From the NCBI GenBank assembly GCA_001701225.1, contig DAAQ01000023.1:1-21502 (forward strand): 21,502 nucleotides of DNA, read 5' to 3'. The notes beneath the pieces are model-generated. The model searched no databases, was not told the origin of the DNA, and saw nothing but the letters and a program-made list of their open reading frames with translations. A program made the translations under genes and the position numbers. Numbering within the stretch: position 1 is the stretch's first letter; each line of letters begins with the position of its first letter. This DNA comes from Bacteroidales bacterium H5 (GTDB lineage: Bacteria; Bacteroidota; Bacteroidia; Bacteroidales; Muribaculaceae). This document shows positions 14,687 through 21,502 of the stretch, in pieces.

Positions 14687-17677
14687 TCAGAGCTTTATCT
14701 TGGATACGTAGGTGGTCTTGCCCTGCTGTATCACGAGGATGTAGATGCCGGGAGCCACACCTGTGGTGACGTTCGAGGGCTCGCCTACACCTGTGGCGAC
14801 CTCGATGCCGGTGGTGGCGTCATAGAGCTTGAGATACTTGGGTGCGTCGTTGTCTGCCACGGTGTCGAGTATGCCCGAGTTCATGTAGCCGTCATAGCGC
14901 TCGGCCACCTTGTTGGCGCTCATCGCGCCGCCATAGATGGTGAAGTCGTCGAGGGCGCCGTCAAGGAAATTGTTGAAGGTGTTGTTGACATTGCCGATGA
15001 CGAGGGCCTCGTTGTTGTCGTTGACAGCACCGGTGTTGTCGGCAGTCTCGGCAATCATCACGCCGTCTGCATAGATGCGCAGGGTCTTGGATGCACCCTC
15101 GCGTACCAGGACGATGTGGTGCCACTGGCCGTCAAAATAGCTTGTGCCATCGGCTGTGGCCTCGCTCTTGGTGGCGTCGTCGTCGACAGCGAACTTGAGG
15201 TTACCGTTCTTGTACTCGAGGCCGATCCAGTTGCCTGTGGCGCCGGGAGCGTCGCCCGAGGTGGTCGAGCCTTTGTGCAGGATGTATGCGGCGTCGTCGG
15301 TCGACTTGAGCAGCATCTCGATGGTAAAGTCCTTGGCACCCATCTGTATCTTGTCGTATGCTGTCTGGGTGAGGTAGTCGGTCGAGCCGTTGAAGAGGAT
15401 TGCGCCTCCGACCTTACCCTCGGTGAGAGTGGGTGTGCCGTGAGACTCGGCAAAGCCCTCGACATGGTTGGTGACAGACTCGCCTACCTGGTCGAACGAG
15501 AAATATGCCAGTTTCTCGAGAGAGCTGCCCTCGGTGACGGTGATTGTGCCGTCGGTATTGAGGGTGACGCCGCTGGCCGACTTGAGCGAGATGCGATACT
15601 TGAAATTGCCTGTCTTGGCGGGTGTGCCCGAGATTACAAATGTCTTGGCAGCCTTGTCGGCATCGAATGTCAGGCCGTCGGGGAGAGCGATGACGGATAT
15701 GTCCTCAGACTTATCCCACGAGCCCTTGATGGGGGCGATGGGGTAGCCCAGCTCTACAGACTGTGTGAGCGAGCCCTCCTCGATCTTGAGCACCGGGTCG
15801 TCCGAATAGCGGTCATAGAGATTGTATCCGAGGTGCGGGGGCTGGTTGTAGGCGGTGTTCTGCCATGCTATGGCCAGGCGGTAGTTGTGGTCCTCCATCA
15901 GGCAGGGCACGCGATAGGCCGATTCGGTGGTGGTGGTGAAGATCATGATGTCCTCGGGCTTCTCATAATCCCAGAGTATCAGCTCCTCGCGCCAGTCACC
16001 GAGGATGTCTGCCTGCAGGCACGGTGTGGCCTTGGTGGTGTTGCAGCTCTGTGCGTTGTATTTGTTGAATGCCATCAGTGTCGACTCGCCGGTCAGTGTG
16101 GCATTGCTCTTCTTCACGGTCGGAGCTGCCTTGCCGGTAGTGCTGTTATAGTGGCCGTCAAAGAGCTCGTCGAGCAGGTCGCCGTCCCAGTATATGCGGA
16201 AATTCACATCGGGGCGTCTCGAGCTGACAAGGTTGCCATGGCAGTCAAAGACGGCGTTGTCGCCCGACGAGTTTGTCTCATACGATTTCTGGGGCCACAT
16301 CTCGTGTCCGCGCCAGTTGGCCGAAAGGTCAGCCACGAGGCCGCGGCCTATGTCGTTGCCCGACTGCTTGAGGCTCCAGATGATCTCGCCTGTCTTGGCG
16401 TCGCGCAGCTCGGTGTCATATTTATAGTACGAGTCTTTCTCCTCGTGTACCATGAACACCTCCAGGCCGGGATGCTCGGGGTCGAAATCGCCCAGGTGCA
16501 GGGCGTCGCCGTGGCCTCCGCCTGTGCGGTAGAGCAGCGAGCCGTCGTGGTCTACGGCAGCGGCGCCATAGACGATCTCGTCAAATCCGTCGCCGTCACA
16601 GTCGCCGATGGTGAGCGAGTGGGCACCCTCGCCATAGAGGCCCTGCTTCTTGGTCTCGCTCTTGTGCAGCCACTTCTCGGTCAGCTTTGTGCCGTCAAAG
16701 TCGACTGCCCACACGTATGCGTGCGTATAGTAGCCGCGACAGAAGATTGCCGAGGGATTCACGCCGTCGAGATATGCCACGCCGGCCAGATAACGCTCGG
16801 GGCGGTTATAGTTGTCTGATTTCTGTGAGCCTGTCTGCATCGCGCCCCACTCGGAGGCCGACTTGATGTCGCGTGGCGGATTGTAGGCTATGGTGTTGAT
16901 CTCGGCGCCTGTCAGGCCGTTGAACACCGTGAGGTATTCGGGACCGCTGACGACATGGCCGTTTGAGTTGGCGTATGCCTTGGTGGGGTCGTCCGAGCCC
17001 ATGATGACATTCTTGCCTGTACCGTCTTTGGTGCCGGGGGCTGTCTTGCATATCATCTCGGCCTTGCCGTCCTTGTCAAAGTCGTAGACCATGAACTGGG
17101 TATAGTGTGCGCCCGCACGGATATTCTGGCCCAGGTCGATGCGCCACAGCTTCTGGCCGTCGAGGGTGTAGCAGTCGATGAAGACGTTGCCTGTCTTGCC
17201 GTTCTGCGAGTTATCTTTCGAGTTTGAGGGATCCCACTTTACGAACAGTTCATAACGGCCGTCACCGTCGACGTCGCCCACCGACATGTCGTTGGGGGTA
17301 TAGGTGCAGCCGCTCCCGGTGGGACGGTCGAGTGTGAGGCGGCGGTAGACATCGGCCTCGACAGTGGCCTCGGGCGAGGTCTCGACGACTGTGCCTCCGA
17401 CAGTAGCCTTGATGACATATTTCGAGGTGGCTGTTCCGGCGGCATCCTTGATATTGGTGCCAGCGGTGATGGGCTCGGTGTTGACCTTGGTGCCGTCACG
17501 ATAGACATCGAAGGTCATCGAGGGGTCGTCTGATGTCAGCGAACGCCACGAGATGAAATTGCCTGACGAGGTCTTGACTGCTATGACGCCACGGTCGAGC
17601 TTCTCGGCTACAGGAAAGGCCGACGCGCTCCCCGCTGCCAGAGCAAGTGCAAGGATTGTGGTAGAGATTTTTTTCAT
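14687..17677 (-). CDS. Rhamnogalacturonan lyase (PL11) with LamG and C-terminal sorting-like domain
   Basis: A 996-residue exported pectin lyase that cleaves the rhamnogalacturonan I backbone by beta-elimination. Residues 1-20 are a Sec signal peptide (cleavage after ASA). About 21-630 match family PL11 (YesW/YesX type): an eight-bladed propeller with calcium loops at GDVDGDGRYE (134-143), DFDKDGKAEM (199-208) and GDCDGDGFDE (358-367), plus ILGDWREELILWD (558-570) and PPHLGYNLYDRYSDDP (613-628). A putative Ig-like module follows (about 645-715, ending FVISGTPAKTGNFKYRISL). Next is a LamG/concanavalin-type module (about 720-930, with DGQWHHIVLVRE and GALDDFTIY). The last 50 residues (GIYILVIQQGKTTYVSKIKL) resemble a type 9 secretion type A sorting domain. 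No SusC/D or sensor gene is next to it. The promoter box TATCTTTG lies 45 bp upstream. Confidence 0.93.
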   Translation of the reverse strand: MKKISTTILALALAAGSASAFPVAEKLDRGVIAVKTSSGNFISWRSLTSDDPSMTFDVYRDGTKVNTEPITAGTNIKDAAGTATSKYVIKATVGGTVVETSPEATVEADVYRRLTLDRPTGSGCTYTPNDMSVGDVDGDGRYELFVKWDPSNSKDNSQNGKTGNVFIDCYTLDGQKLWRIDLGQNIRAGAHYTQFMVYDFDKDGKAEMICKTAPGTKDGTGKNVIMGSDDPTKAYANSNGHVVSGPEYLTVFNGLTGAEINTIAYNPPRDIKSASEWGAMQTGSQKSDNYNRPERYLAGVAYLDGVNPSAIFCRGYYTHAYVWAVDFDGTKLTEKWLHKSETKKQGLYGEGAHSLTIGDCDGDGFDEIVYGAAAVDHDGSLLYRTGGGHGDALHLGDFDPEHPGLEVFMVHEEKDSYYKYDTELRDAKTGEIIWSLKQSGNDIGRGLVADLSANWRGHEMWPQKSYETNSSGDNAVFDCHGNLVSSRRPDVNFRIYWDGDLLDELFDGHYNSTTGKAAPTVKKSNATLTGESTLMAFNKYNAQSCNTTKATPCLQADILGDWREELILWDYEKPEDIMIFTTTTESAYRVPCLMEDHNYRLAIAWQNTAYNQPPHLGYNLYDRYSDDPVLKIEEGSLTQSVELGYPIAPIKGSWDKSEDISVIALPDGLTFDADKAAKTFVISGTPAKTGNFKYRISLKSASGVTLNTDGTITVTEGSSLEKLAYFSFDQVGESVTNHVEGFAESHGTPTLTEGKVGGAILFNGSTDYLTQTAYDKIQMGAKDFTIEMLLKSTDDAAYILHKGSTTSGDAPGATGNWIGLEYKNGNLKFAVDDDATKSEATADGTSYFDGQWHHIVLVREGASKTLRIYADGVMIAETADNTGAVNDNNEALVIGNVNNTFNNFLDGALDDFTIYGGAMSANKVAERYDGYMNSGILDTVADNDAPKYLKLYDATTGIEVATGVGEPSNVTTGVAPGIYILVIQQGKTTYVSKIKL

Positions 17678-17721
17678 GTATGACTCAGGTTAAACAATTA
17701 TTTGATTGATATTCAAGGGTA

Positions 17722-17729
17722 CAAAGATA
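17722..17729 (-). promoter_or_regulatory. -7 box of the rhamnogalacturonan lyase gene
   Basis: The minus strand reads TATCTTTG, an exact -7 match, 45 bp before the ATG at 17677. No TTTG is found at the expected 19-20 bp distance, as in many regulated promoters of this phylum. Confidence 0.55.
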
Positions 17730-17764
17730 GAACAAATAATCGAGAAATGAAAATCTGGCAAAGA

Positions 17765-17856
17765 GAAATTAGGAATTAGAAATTAGGAATTAGGAATGGG
17801 GGGGATGGTCACATTCTCCTTATTCCTCATTTCTAATTCCTAATTCCTAATTCCTG
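17765..17856. repeat. Foldback of GGAATTA heptamers
   Basis: The left arm at about 17765-17798 is built of AGGAATT/AGAAATT heptamers. The right arm at about 17824-17854 is built of the complementary CTAATTC units. The arms pair over roughly 30 bp with a few mismatches around a G-rich loop (17798-17808). Confidence 0.8.
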
Positions 17857-17861
17857 ATAAT

Positions 17862-18046
17862 GAGCCCGCAGGGCGATGTTTTTGTTAGCCCGGGGTGACC
17901 GTAGGAACCCCGGGAAAGGATTATCGCCACAGATTGAGCCCCGCGAGGGGCGATGTCATAGGTTGTTGCGAATGCCATCGCCCCTTGGCGGGGCTCATAT
18001 TTTCATATTGTCCTCTTTCCCGGGGTTCCTTGAGGTCACCCCGGGT
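17862..18046. repeat. Nested GC-rich inverted repeats (REP/MITE-like core)
   Basis: Outer arms 17889-17920 and 18011-18045 pair almost fully and share the blocks CCCGGGGTGACC and GGAACCCCGGGAAA. Inside them, TGAGCCCC...GGGGCGATG (17935-17955) pairs with CATCGCCCC...GGGGCTCA (17976-17997). A shorter copy of the inner arm, TGAGCCCGCAGGGCGATG, sits outside at about 17860-17877. There is no credible coding frame. This is the pattern of a palindromic extragenic or miniature mobile element; no transposase is nearby. Confidence 0.85.
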
Positions 18047-18065
18047 TATCCATGACGACGGCCCT

Positions 18066-18308
18066 CCGGGCCTTGGAATAATGAGGAATTAGGAATTAGA
18101 AATGACGAGAATCCTCATTCCTAATTCCTGATGGTGAACCTTCCCGGGCCTTGGAATAATGAGGAATTAGGAATTAGAAATTAGAAATGACGAGACTCCT
18201 CATTCCTAATTCCTGATGGTGAACCTTCCGGGCCTTGGAATAATGAGAAATTAGGAATTAGAAATGACGGGACTCCTCATTTCTAATTCCTAATTCCTCA
18301 TTTCTCAT
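18066..18308. repeat. Three tandem ~80-bp palindromic units
   Basis: Units begin with CCGGGCCTTGGAATAATGAG at 18066 and 18144, and with the same 20-mer with AA in place of GG in the last heptamer at 18228, giving periods of 78 and 84 bp. Each unit holds an inverted repeat of GGAATTA heptamers around ATGACGAGA. The first two end in TCCTGATGGTGAACCTTC. Unit 2 has an extra heptamer-type insertion. The third unit runs into the stop codon of the Omp28-like gene. Confidence 0.88.
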
Positions 18309-20257
18309 TATTTAATAACTTTGGTCACGGTGTTGCCCTGACGGCGGATGAAGACGCCGCCCTCGGGGTTGTTGACGCGGATGCCCTGGAGGTTGTAGTA
18401 CTCTACGGGAGCTTCGCTGTCGTCGGTCACGACGTCACAGATGCCCGATTCGCCTACGATGTCCTTGCCATATACCATGGTGGCATTGACAATCTCGTTG
18501 GTGGCCGAGTCGATGACATAGCAGATGGCGTTGATCTTGGCCGGGTCAAGCACGGCGTCAGACATTGTGAGCTTGTGGGTATAGGTGTACTCCTTGCCGG
18601 CCTCGATGGTGGCGGGGATTGAACCTGCGATGCCCTTGTATGTGTCGATCATGCGGGCCACATCGTTGAAGATGGTGGGCGCTGTGCTGGGCTTGGTGTC
18701 CCACTCTGTGCCTGTACCGCTGCCACGCAGACCGTTGGACTGGTTGTAGGGGCCCATGCCATCCTCGGTGATGACGAACGACAGACGGTAGTTGTGCTTG
18801 TCGTAGTCGAAGGCAAACTTATTTGTCACGTCAAATACGAGGTTGTTGGTGCCCTCTTCCCAGTGGCAGTTCATGCCCATGCCGACGAGTGCGGGAGCCG
18901 AGTGCAGCTGGTTATAGTAGTCCTGCATATAATCGAACGCCTGAATCCAGCCCATGGGGACATTGATGATGCGGTTGATTGATGCTGCGGGGATGCCACC
19001 TCCGGCTGCGTTGGCGATAAATGCATAGAGGTCATAGAAAGAATCCACGGTCATGGGGTCGAGCGACGACTGGCTGAAATGCCAGTGTACGGCCACGGGG
19101 ATGAAAGAGCCGTCGGTATATGTCTCGCGGACCTTCTCGAGGGCTATGATGCCGTAGGGGCAGTAGACACAGCCGGTGGATGTCGCTTCCTCAATCACTA
19201 CGTTCTGTACGTTGTCACAGTCTTTGGGGAGTACGGTGGTTGTGGCGGTCATAGAGCTGCCGTCTATGCCATTGTTGGGATTGCCGTTAACCTTGGTTAC
19301 GGTTACGGTTACGGGAATGGCGTCCTTGCCGGGAGTAGCGAAAGATGCGTCGGTGATCCATACTATATCCTGGCTGCCGTAAGCCACGGGGGCCTGGGGG
19401 GTAGCGGTGCCTGTGACAGGCTCGTTGGTGCCTACGGTATAGGTGTACTCGATAGAGGTGACATCGTTGGATGCCTGGTTCTCATAGAGGAAGCCTATCT
19501 CGAACTTGTTGTCTGCGCGTACGCGCACGGGCACCGACATCTCCTCGACCGAAACGATATCTTCGGGGAGGTTGTCGCCGGTGATGGTGGCGCTGACGCA
19601 TACAAAGCCGTAGTCCTCCGTAACGTTATCCCATGTCCATGGAGCACTGTCTGATGAGCGTGTCGCTACCCAGCCACCCTCTATGCCGTTGTGCTGCAAT
19701 CCGTCGACGGTGACCTGATAGTCATACTGGTTTGTGAGGGTGCAGTAGGTGCCTATGTAATATGTCTTGCCGGCCTCGATGGTCACAGGCTGCTGCAGGT
19801 CAATCTTGACACTTGCACCTGCCGTGCGCGATGCGAATGTGGCTGATGTCGCGATGGGAGCGTTCTCCTGGTCACCCTCGATGATGAACGCGGTGTAAAG
19901 CGTGCAGTTGTTCCTGCGGGTCTGTACGTTCATACCTGTATAGGTATTGATGGCTGTGATCTGCGACCCTGCGAACTGTGTGCTGACTGCGGGTGTCATC
20001 TCGAAAGCCTGAGCTACCTGCAGGCCTTTGGTCGCATTTTGGAATCCTACGACAGAATTGAGTTCGCCGGCCAGACCATAGGTCATGGTGCCTGCGGCCT
20101 TCTGAGGACCGTTGACTGTCTCGGTTGACTGGAACGGAGCTGTCAGATAGATTTCTGACGCCCGTGCGGGGAGATGGCGTTTCTGCGCGCTGACCAGACC
20201 TGCAGATGCGGTCACGGCCACGGCTGCCGCCATGAGGCTGAGTAGAATTTTCTTCAT
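18308..20257 (-). CDS. Omp28-like exported protein with thioredoxin-type CxxC
   Basis: A 649-residue exported protein. A Sec signal peptide occupies about 1-24 (MKKILLSLMAAAVAVTASAG, cleavage probably near VSAQ). Residues about 60-225 form a beta-rich domain. About 235-345 are Ig-like. From 353 the Omp28-type region begins with VIEEATSTGCVYCPYG, which corresponds to the EEFTGxxCxxCP start of Omp28-related proteins. Cys363 and Cys366 form the CxxC. The C-terminus (618-649, VEYYNLQGIRVNNPEGGVFI...) is the short tail frequent in exported proteins of Prevotella and Muribaculaceae. Its role is unknown; a surface thiol-redox or adhesion role is only a guess. It has its own canonical promoter. The stop codon borders a repeat island. 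Confidence 0.85.
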   Translation of the reverse strand: MKKILLSLMAAAVAVTASAGLVSAQKRHLPARASEIYLTAPFQSTETVNGPQKAAGTMTYGLAGELNSVVGFQNATKGLQVAQAFEMTPAVSTQFAGSQITAINTYTGMNVQTRRNNCTLYTAFIIEGDQENAPIATSATFASRTAGASVKIDLQQPVTIEAGKTYYIGTYCTLTNQYDYQVTVDGLQHNGIEGGWVATRSSDSAPWTWDNVTEDYGFVCVSATITGDNLPEDIVSVEEMSVPVRVRADNKFEIGFLYENQASNDVTSIEYTYTVGTNEPVTGTATPQAPVAYGSQDIVWITDASFATPGKDAIPVTVTVTKVNGNPNNGIDGSSMTATTTVLPKDCDNVQNVVIEEATSTGCVYCPYGIIALEKVRETYTDGSFIPVAVHWHFSQSSLDPMTVDSFYDLYAFIANAAGGGIPAASINRIINVPMGWIQAFDYMQDYYNQLHSAPALVGMGMNCHWEEGTNNLVFDVTNKFAFDYDKHNYRLSFVITEDGMGPYNQSNGLRGSGTGTEWDTKPSTAPTIFNDVARMIDTYKGIAGSIPATIEAGKEYTYTHKLTMSDAVLDPAKINAICYVIDSATNEIVNATMVYGKDIVGESGICDVVTDDSEAPVEYYNLQGIRVNNPEGGVFIRRQGNTVTKVIK

Positions 20258-20331
20258 AAAAAGATGTTATGAATGGTGTTGGTGGATATATTTGTTATCT
20301 GTTCGGTGACGAATGGCTACAAAATGTCAGG

Positions 20332-20363
20332 CAAAATTAGGGATTTTGTCGCAATTTCACAAA
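20332..20363 (-). promoter_or_regulatory. Promoter of the Omp28-like gene
   Basis: On the minus strand TTTG (20363-20360), a 20-bp gap and TAATTTTG (20339-20332) fit the Bacteroidetes consensus. The leader to the ATG at 20257 would be about 65-70 nt. Confidence 0.7.
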
Positions 20364-20445
20364 AAAGGATGCTATTAAATGTTTCTTTTGACTGATTTTT
20401 AGGCGTTTTTTTGCTCCCGGATGTGTTTTGACCGAAAATATTGAC

Positions 20446-20453
20446 TATATTTG
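20446..20453 (+). promoter_or_regulatory. -7 box of the ROK kinase gene
   Basis: TATATTTG matches TAnnTTTG and lies 49 bp before the ATG at 20503. A TTTTG at 20426-20430 is 15 bp upstream, shorter than usual. The 245-bp spacer 20258-20502 thus holds two divergent promoters and no gene. Confidence 0.6.
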
Positions 20454-20502
20454 CACTCAAGAACTTGTCATTCCAATTACCAACCATAAAAACTTACATA
20501 AG

Positions 20503-21502
20503 ATGAAACCATACGTAGTGGGTATCGACATAGGCGGTACCAACACCGTGTTCGGCATCGTCGACGCCCGTGGTGTCGTGATAGCCAGCTCGTCAATCAA
20601 GACCTTGAAGCATGCCAATGTAGAGGACTACATCGAGGAACTGTATCAGGGCGTGACACACCTCATGGCCGCCAACGACGCCATCGACAAGGTGGGAGGC
20701 ATAGGCATCGGCGCCCCTAACGCAAACTACTATACCGGCACTATCGAGAAGCTGGTCAACATACCCTGGCCCACTCCCCTCCCCCTGGCACAGATGGTGA
20801 GCGAGAAGTTCGGCATCCCCGTGGCCATCACCAACGACGCCAATGCAGCTGCCATCGGCGAGATGACATACGGCGCCGCCCGAGGCATGAAGAACTTCAT
20901 CATGATTACCCTCGGCACCGGCGTGGGCTCGGGCATCGTGATTAACGGTCAGCTTGTCTACGGTCACGACGGTTTTGCCGGCGAGCTTGGCCATGTCATC
21001 ATGAAGCGCAACAACGGCCGTCTGTGCGGCTGCGGCCGCACGGGATGCCTTGAGGCATACTGCTCGGCTACAGGTGTGGCACGCACCGCGCGCGAGTTCC
21101 TTGAAATCCGCACCGATAAATCGGCCCTGCGCGGCCTTCCGCTCGAACAGATTACCTCCAAGGATGTCTATGACGCCGCTGTCAATGGCGACAAGCTGGC
21201 CAAGGAGATTTTCGACTACACGGGCAACATTCTTGGAGAGGCTTTCGCCGACTTCACCGTGTTCTCGTCGCCCGAGGCCATCATCCTGTTCGGCGGTCTT
21301 GCCAAGAGCGGCGACCTGCTGATGAAGCCTATCAAGGAGTCGATGGAGAAGCACATGATGAACATGTTCAAGGGCAAGGTCAAGGTGCTCTGCTCGGAGC
21401 TCAAGGAAGCCGACGCCGCCGTGCTCGGTGCCAGCGCACTGGGTTGGGAGGCAAAACCCCTTGTTCCCGTCGCTGTCCAGGCATCAGTACCCGTACCCCC
21501 TA
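20503..21502 (+). CDS. ROK-family sugar kinase, probably glucokinase (3' end outside window)
   Basis: At least 333 residues, still open at the window edge. ROK kinases phosphorylate hexoses with ATP in the cytoplasm, here most likely glucose. The N-terminal phosphate loop is DIGGTNTVFG (9-18). The catalytic base is Asp112 in TNDANAAA. LGTGVGSG (137-144) is the second phosphate motif. GELGH (160-164) with CGCGRTGCLE (175-184) gives the ROK zinc site: His164, Cys175, Cys177 and Cys182. LFGGLAKSG (262-270) is the adenosine motif. The core ends near ALGWE (312-316). A Pro/Val/Ala-rich tail (KPLVPVAVQASVPVPP) follows and runs past the window, which is unusual for the family. The start at 20503 has no Shine-Dalgarno sequence, only an A-rich leader. 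Confidence 0.93.
   Translation, partial: MKPYVVGIDIGGTNTVFGIVDARGVVIASSSIKTLKHANVEDYIEELYQGVTHLMAANDAIDKVGGIGIGAPNANYYTGTIEKLVNIPWPTPLPLAQMVSEKFGIPVAITNDANAAAIGEMTYGAARGMKNFIMITLGTGVGSGIVINGQLVYGHDGFAGELGHVIMKRNNGRLCGCGRTGCLEAYCSATGVARTAREFLEIRTDKSALRGLPLEQITSKDVYDAAVNGDKLAKEIFDYTGNILGEAFADFTVFSSPEAIILFGGLAKSGDLLMKPIKESMEKHMMNMFKGKVKVLCSELKEADAAVLGASALGWEAKPLVPVAVQASVPVPP

Noticed and set aside
15116..16819. 567-codon + strand frame opposite the lyase gene
   Set aside because: Antisense to the PL11 catalytic domain, with repetitive Val/Gly/Ala composition and no recognisable motif.
17895..18092. 65-codon frame in the repeat island
   Set aside because: It lies entirely within inverted repeats, so the reading frame is a by-product of palindromic DNA.
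18066..18308. CRISPR array
   Set aside because: The units are contiguous and lack unique spacers, the period is too long and irregular, and no cas gene is near.
12196..21502. A polysaccharide utilisation locus
   Set aside because: Only one carbohydrate-active enzyme is present; no SusC, SusD, sensor or sigma/anti-sigma gene is visible.

Overview
The window looks like chromosomal core DNA from a Bacteroidales bacterium, most likely a member of the Muribaculaceae or a close relative (inference). Three things point there. Several genes are preceded by the Bacteroidetes-type -7 box TAnnTTTG, some with a TTTG/TTG element 19-20 bp upstream, and there are no clear Shine-Dalgarno sequences. Two exported proteins end in short sorting-domain-like tails, one of them (YYNLQGIRV...GVFIRRQGN...) of the type common in Prevotella and Muribaculaceae. 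The coding DNA is GC-rich while the spacers are AT-rich.

Layout from left to right. Positions 1-467 hold no gene but carry a cluster of DnaA-box-like 9-mers and an A/T-rich tract, so the region is a candidate replication origin. It is followed on the + strand by nadA (quinolinate synthase), leuS (leucyl-tRNA synthetase), pyrH (UMP kinase) and frr (ribosome recycling factor). A convergent terminator region separates these from a minus-strand block that reads aspS, nif3-like, C4 zinc-ribbon/coiled-coil protein, slyD-like FKBP prolyl isomerase and efp. recA is on the + strand, divergent from aspS across a 371-bp regulatory spacer. Three large minus-strand genes for exported proteins follow: an LruC-domain lipoprotein, a multidomain family-11 rhamnogalacturonan lyase and an Omp28-like protein with a CxxC motif. 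A 0.5-kb nest of inverted and tandem repeats lies between the last two. The window ends inside a + strand ROK-family sugar kinase (probably glucokinase).

Functionally, the left two thirds is housekeeping: translation (LeuRS, AspRS, EF-P, RRF), nucleotide and NAD precursor synthesis, protein folding and recombination. The right third is envelope and glycan related: a pectin-backbone lyase, two surface or exported proteins of unknown substrate and a cytoplasmic sugar kinase. No SusC/SusD pair, CRISPR array, integrase, transposase, tRNA or rRNA was seen. I found no convincing new multi-gene system. The most interesting signals are non-coding: the origin-like region, the nested repeat island, 7- and 9-bp microrepeats in spacers, a duplicated terminator downstream of frr, and an orphan hairpin with a T tract just upstream of the aspS promoter.
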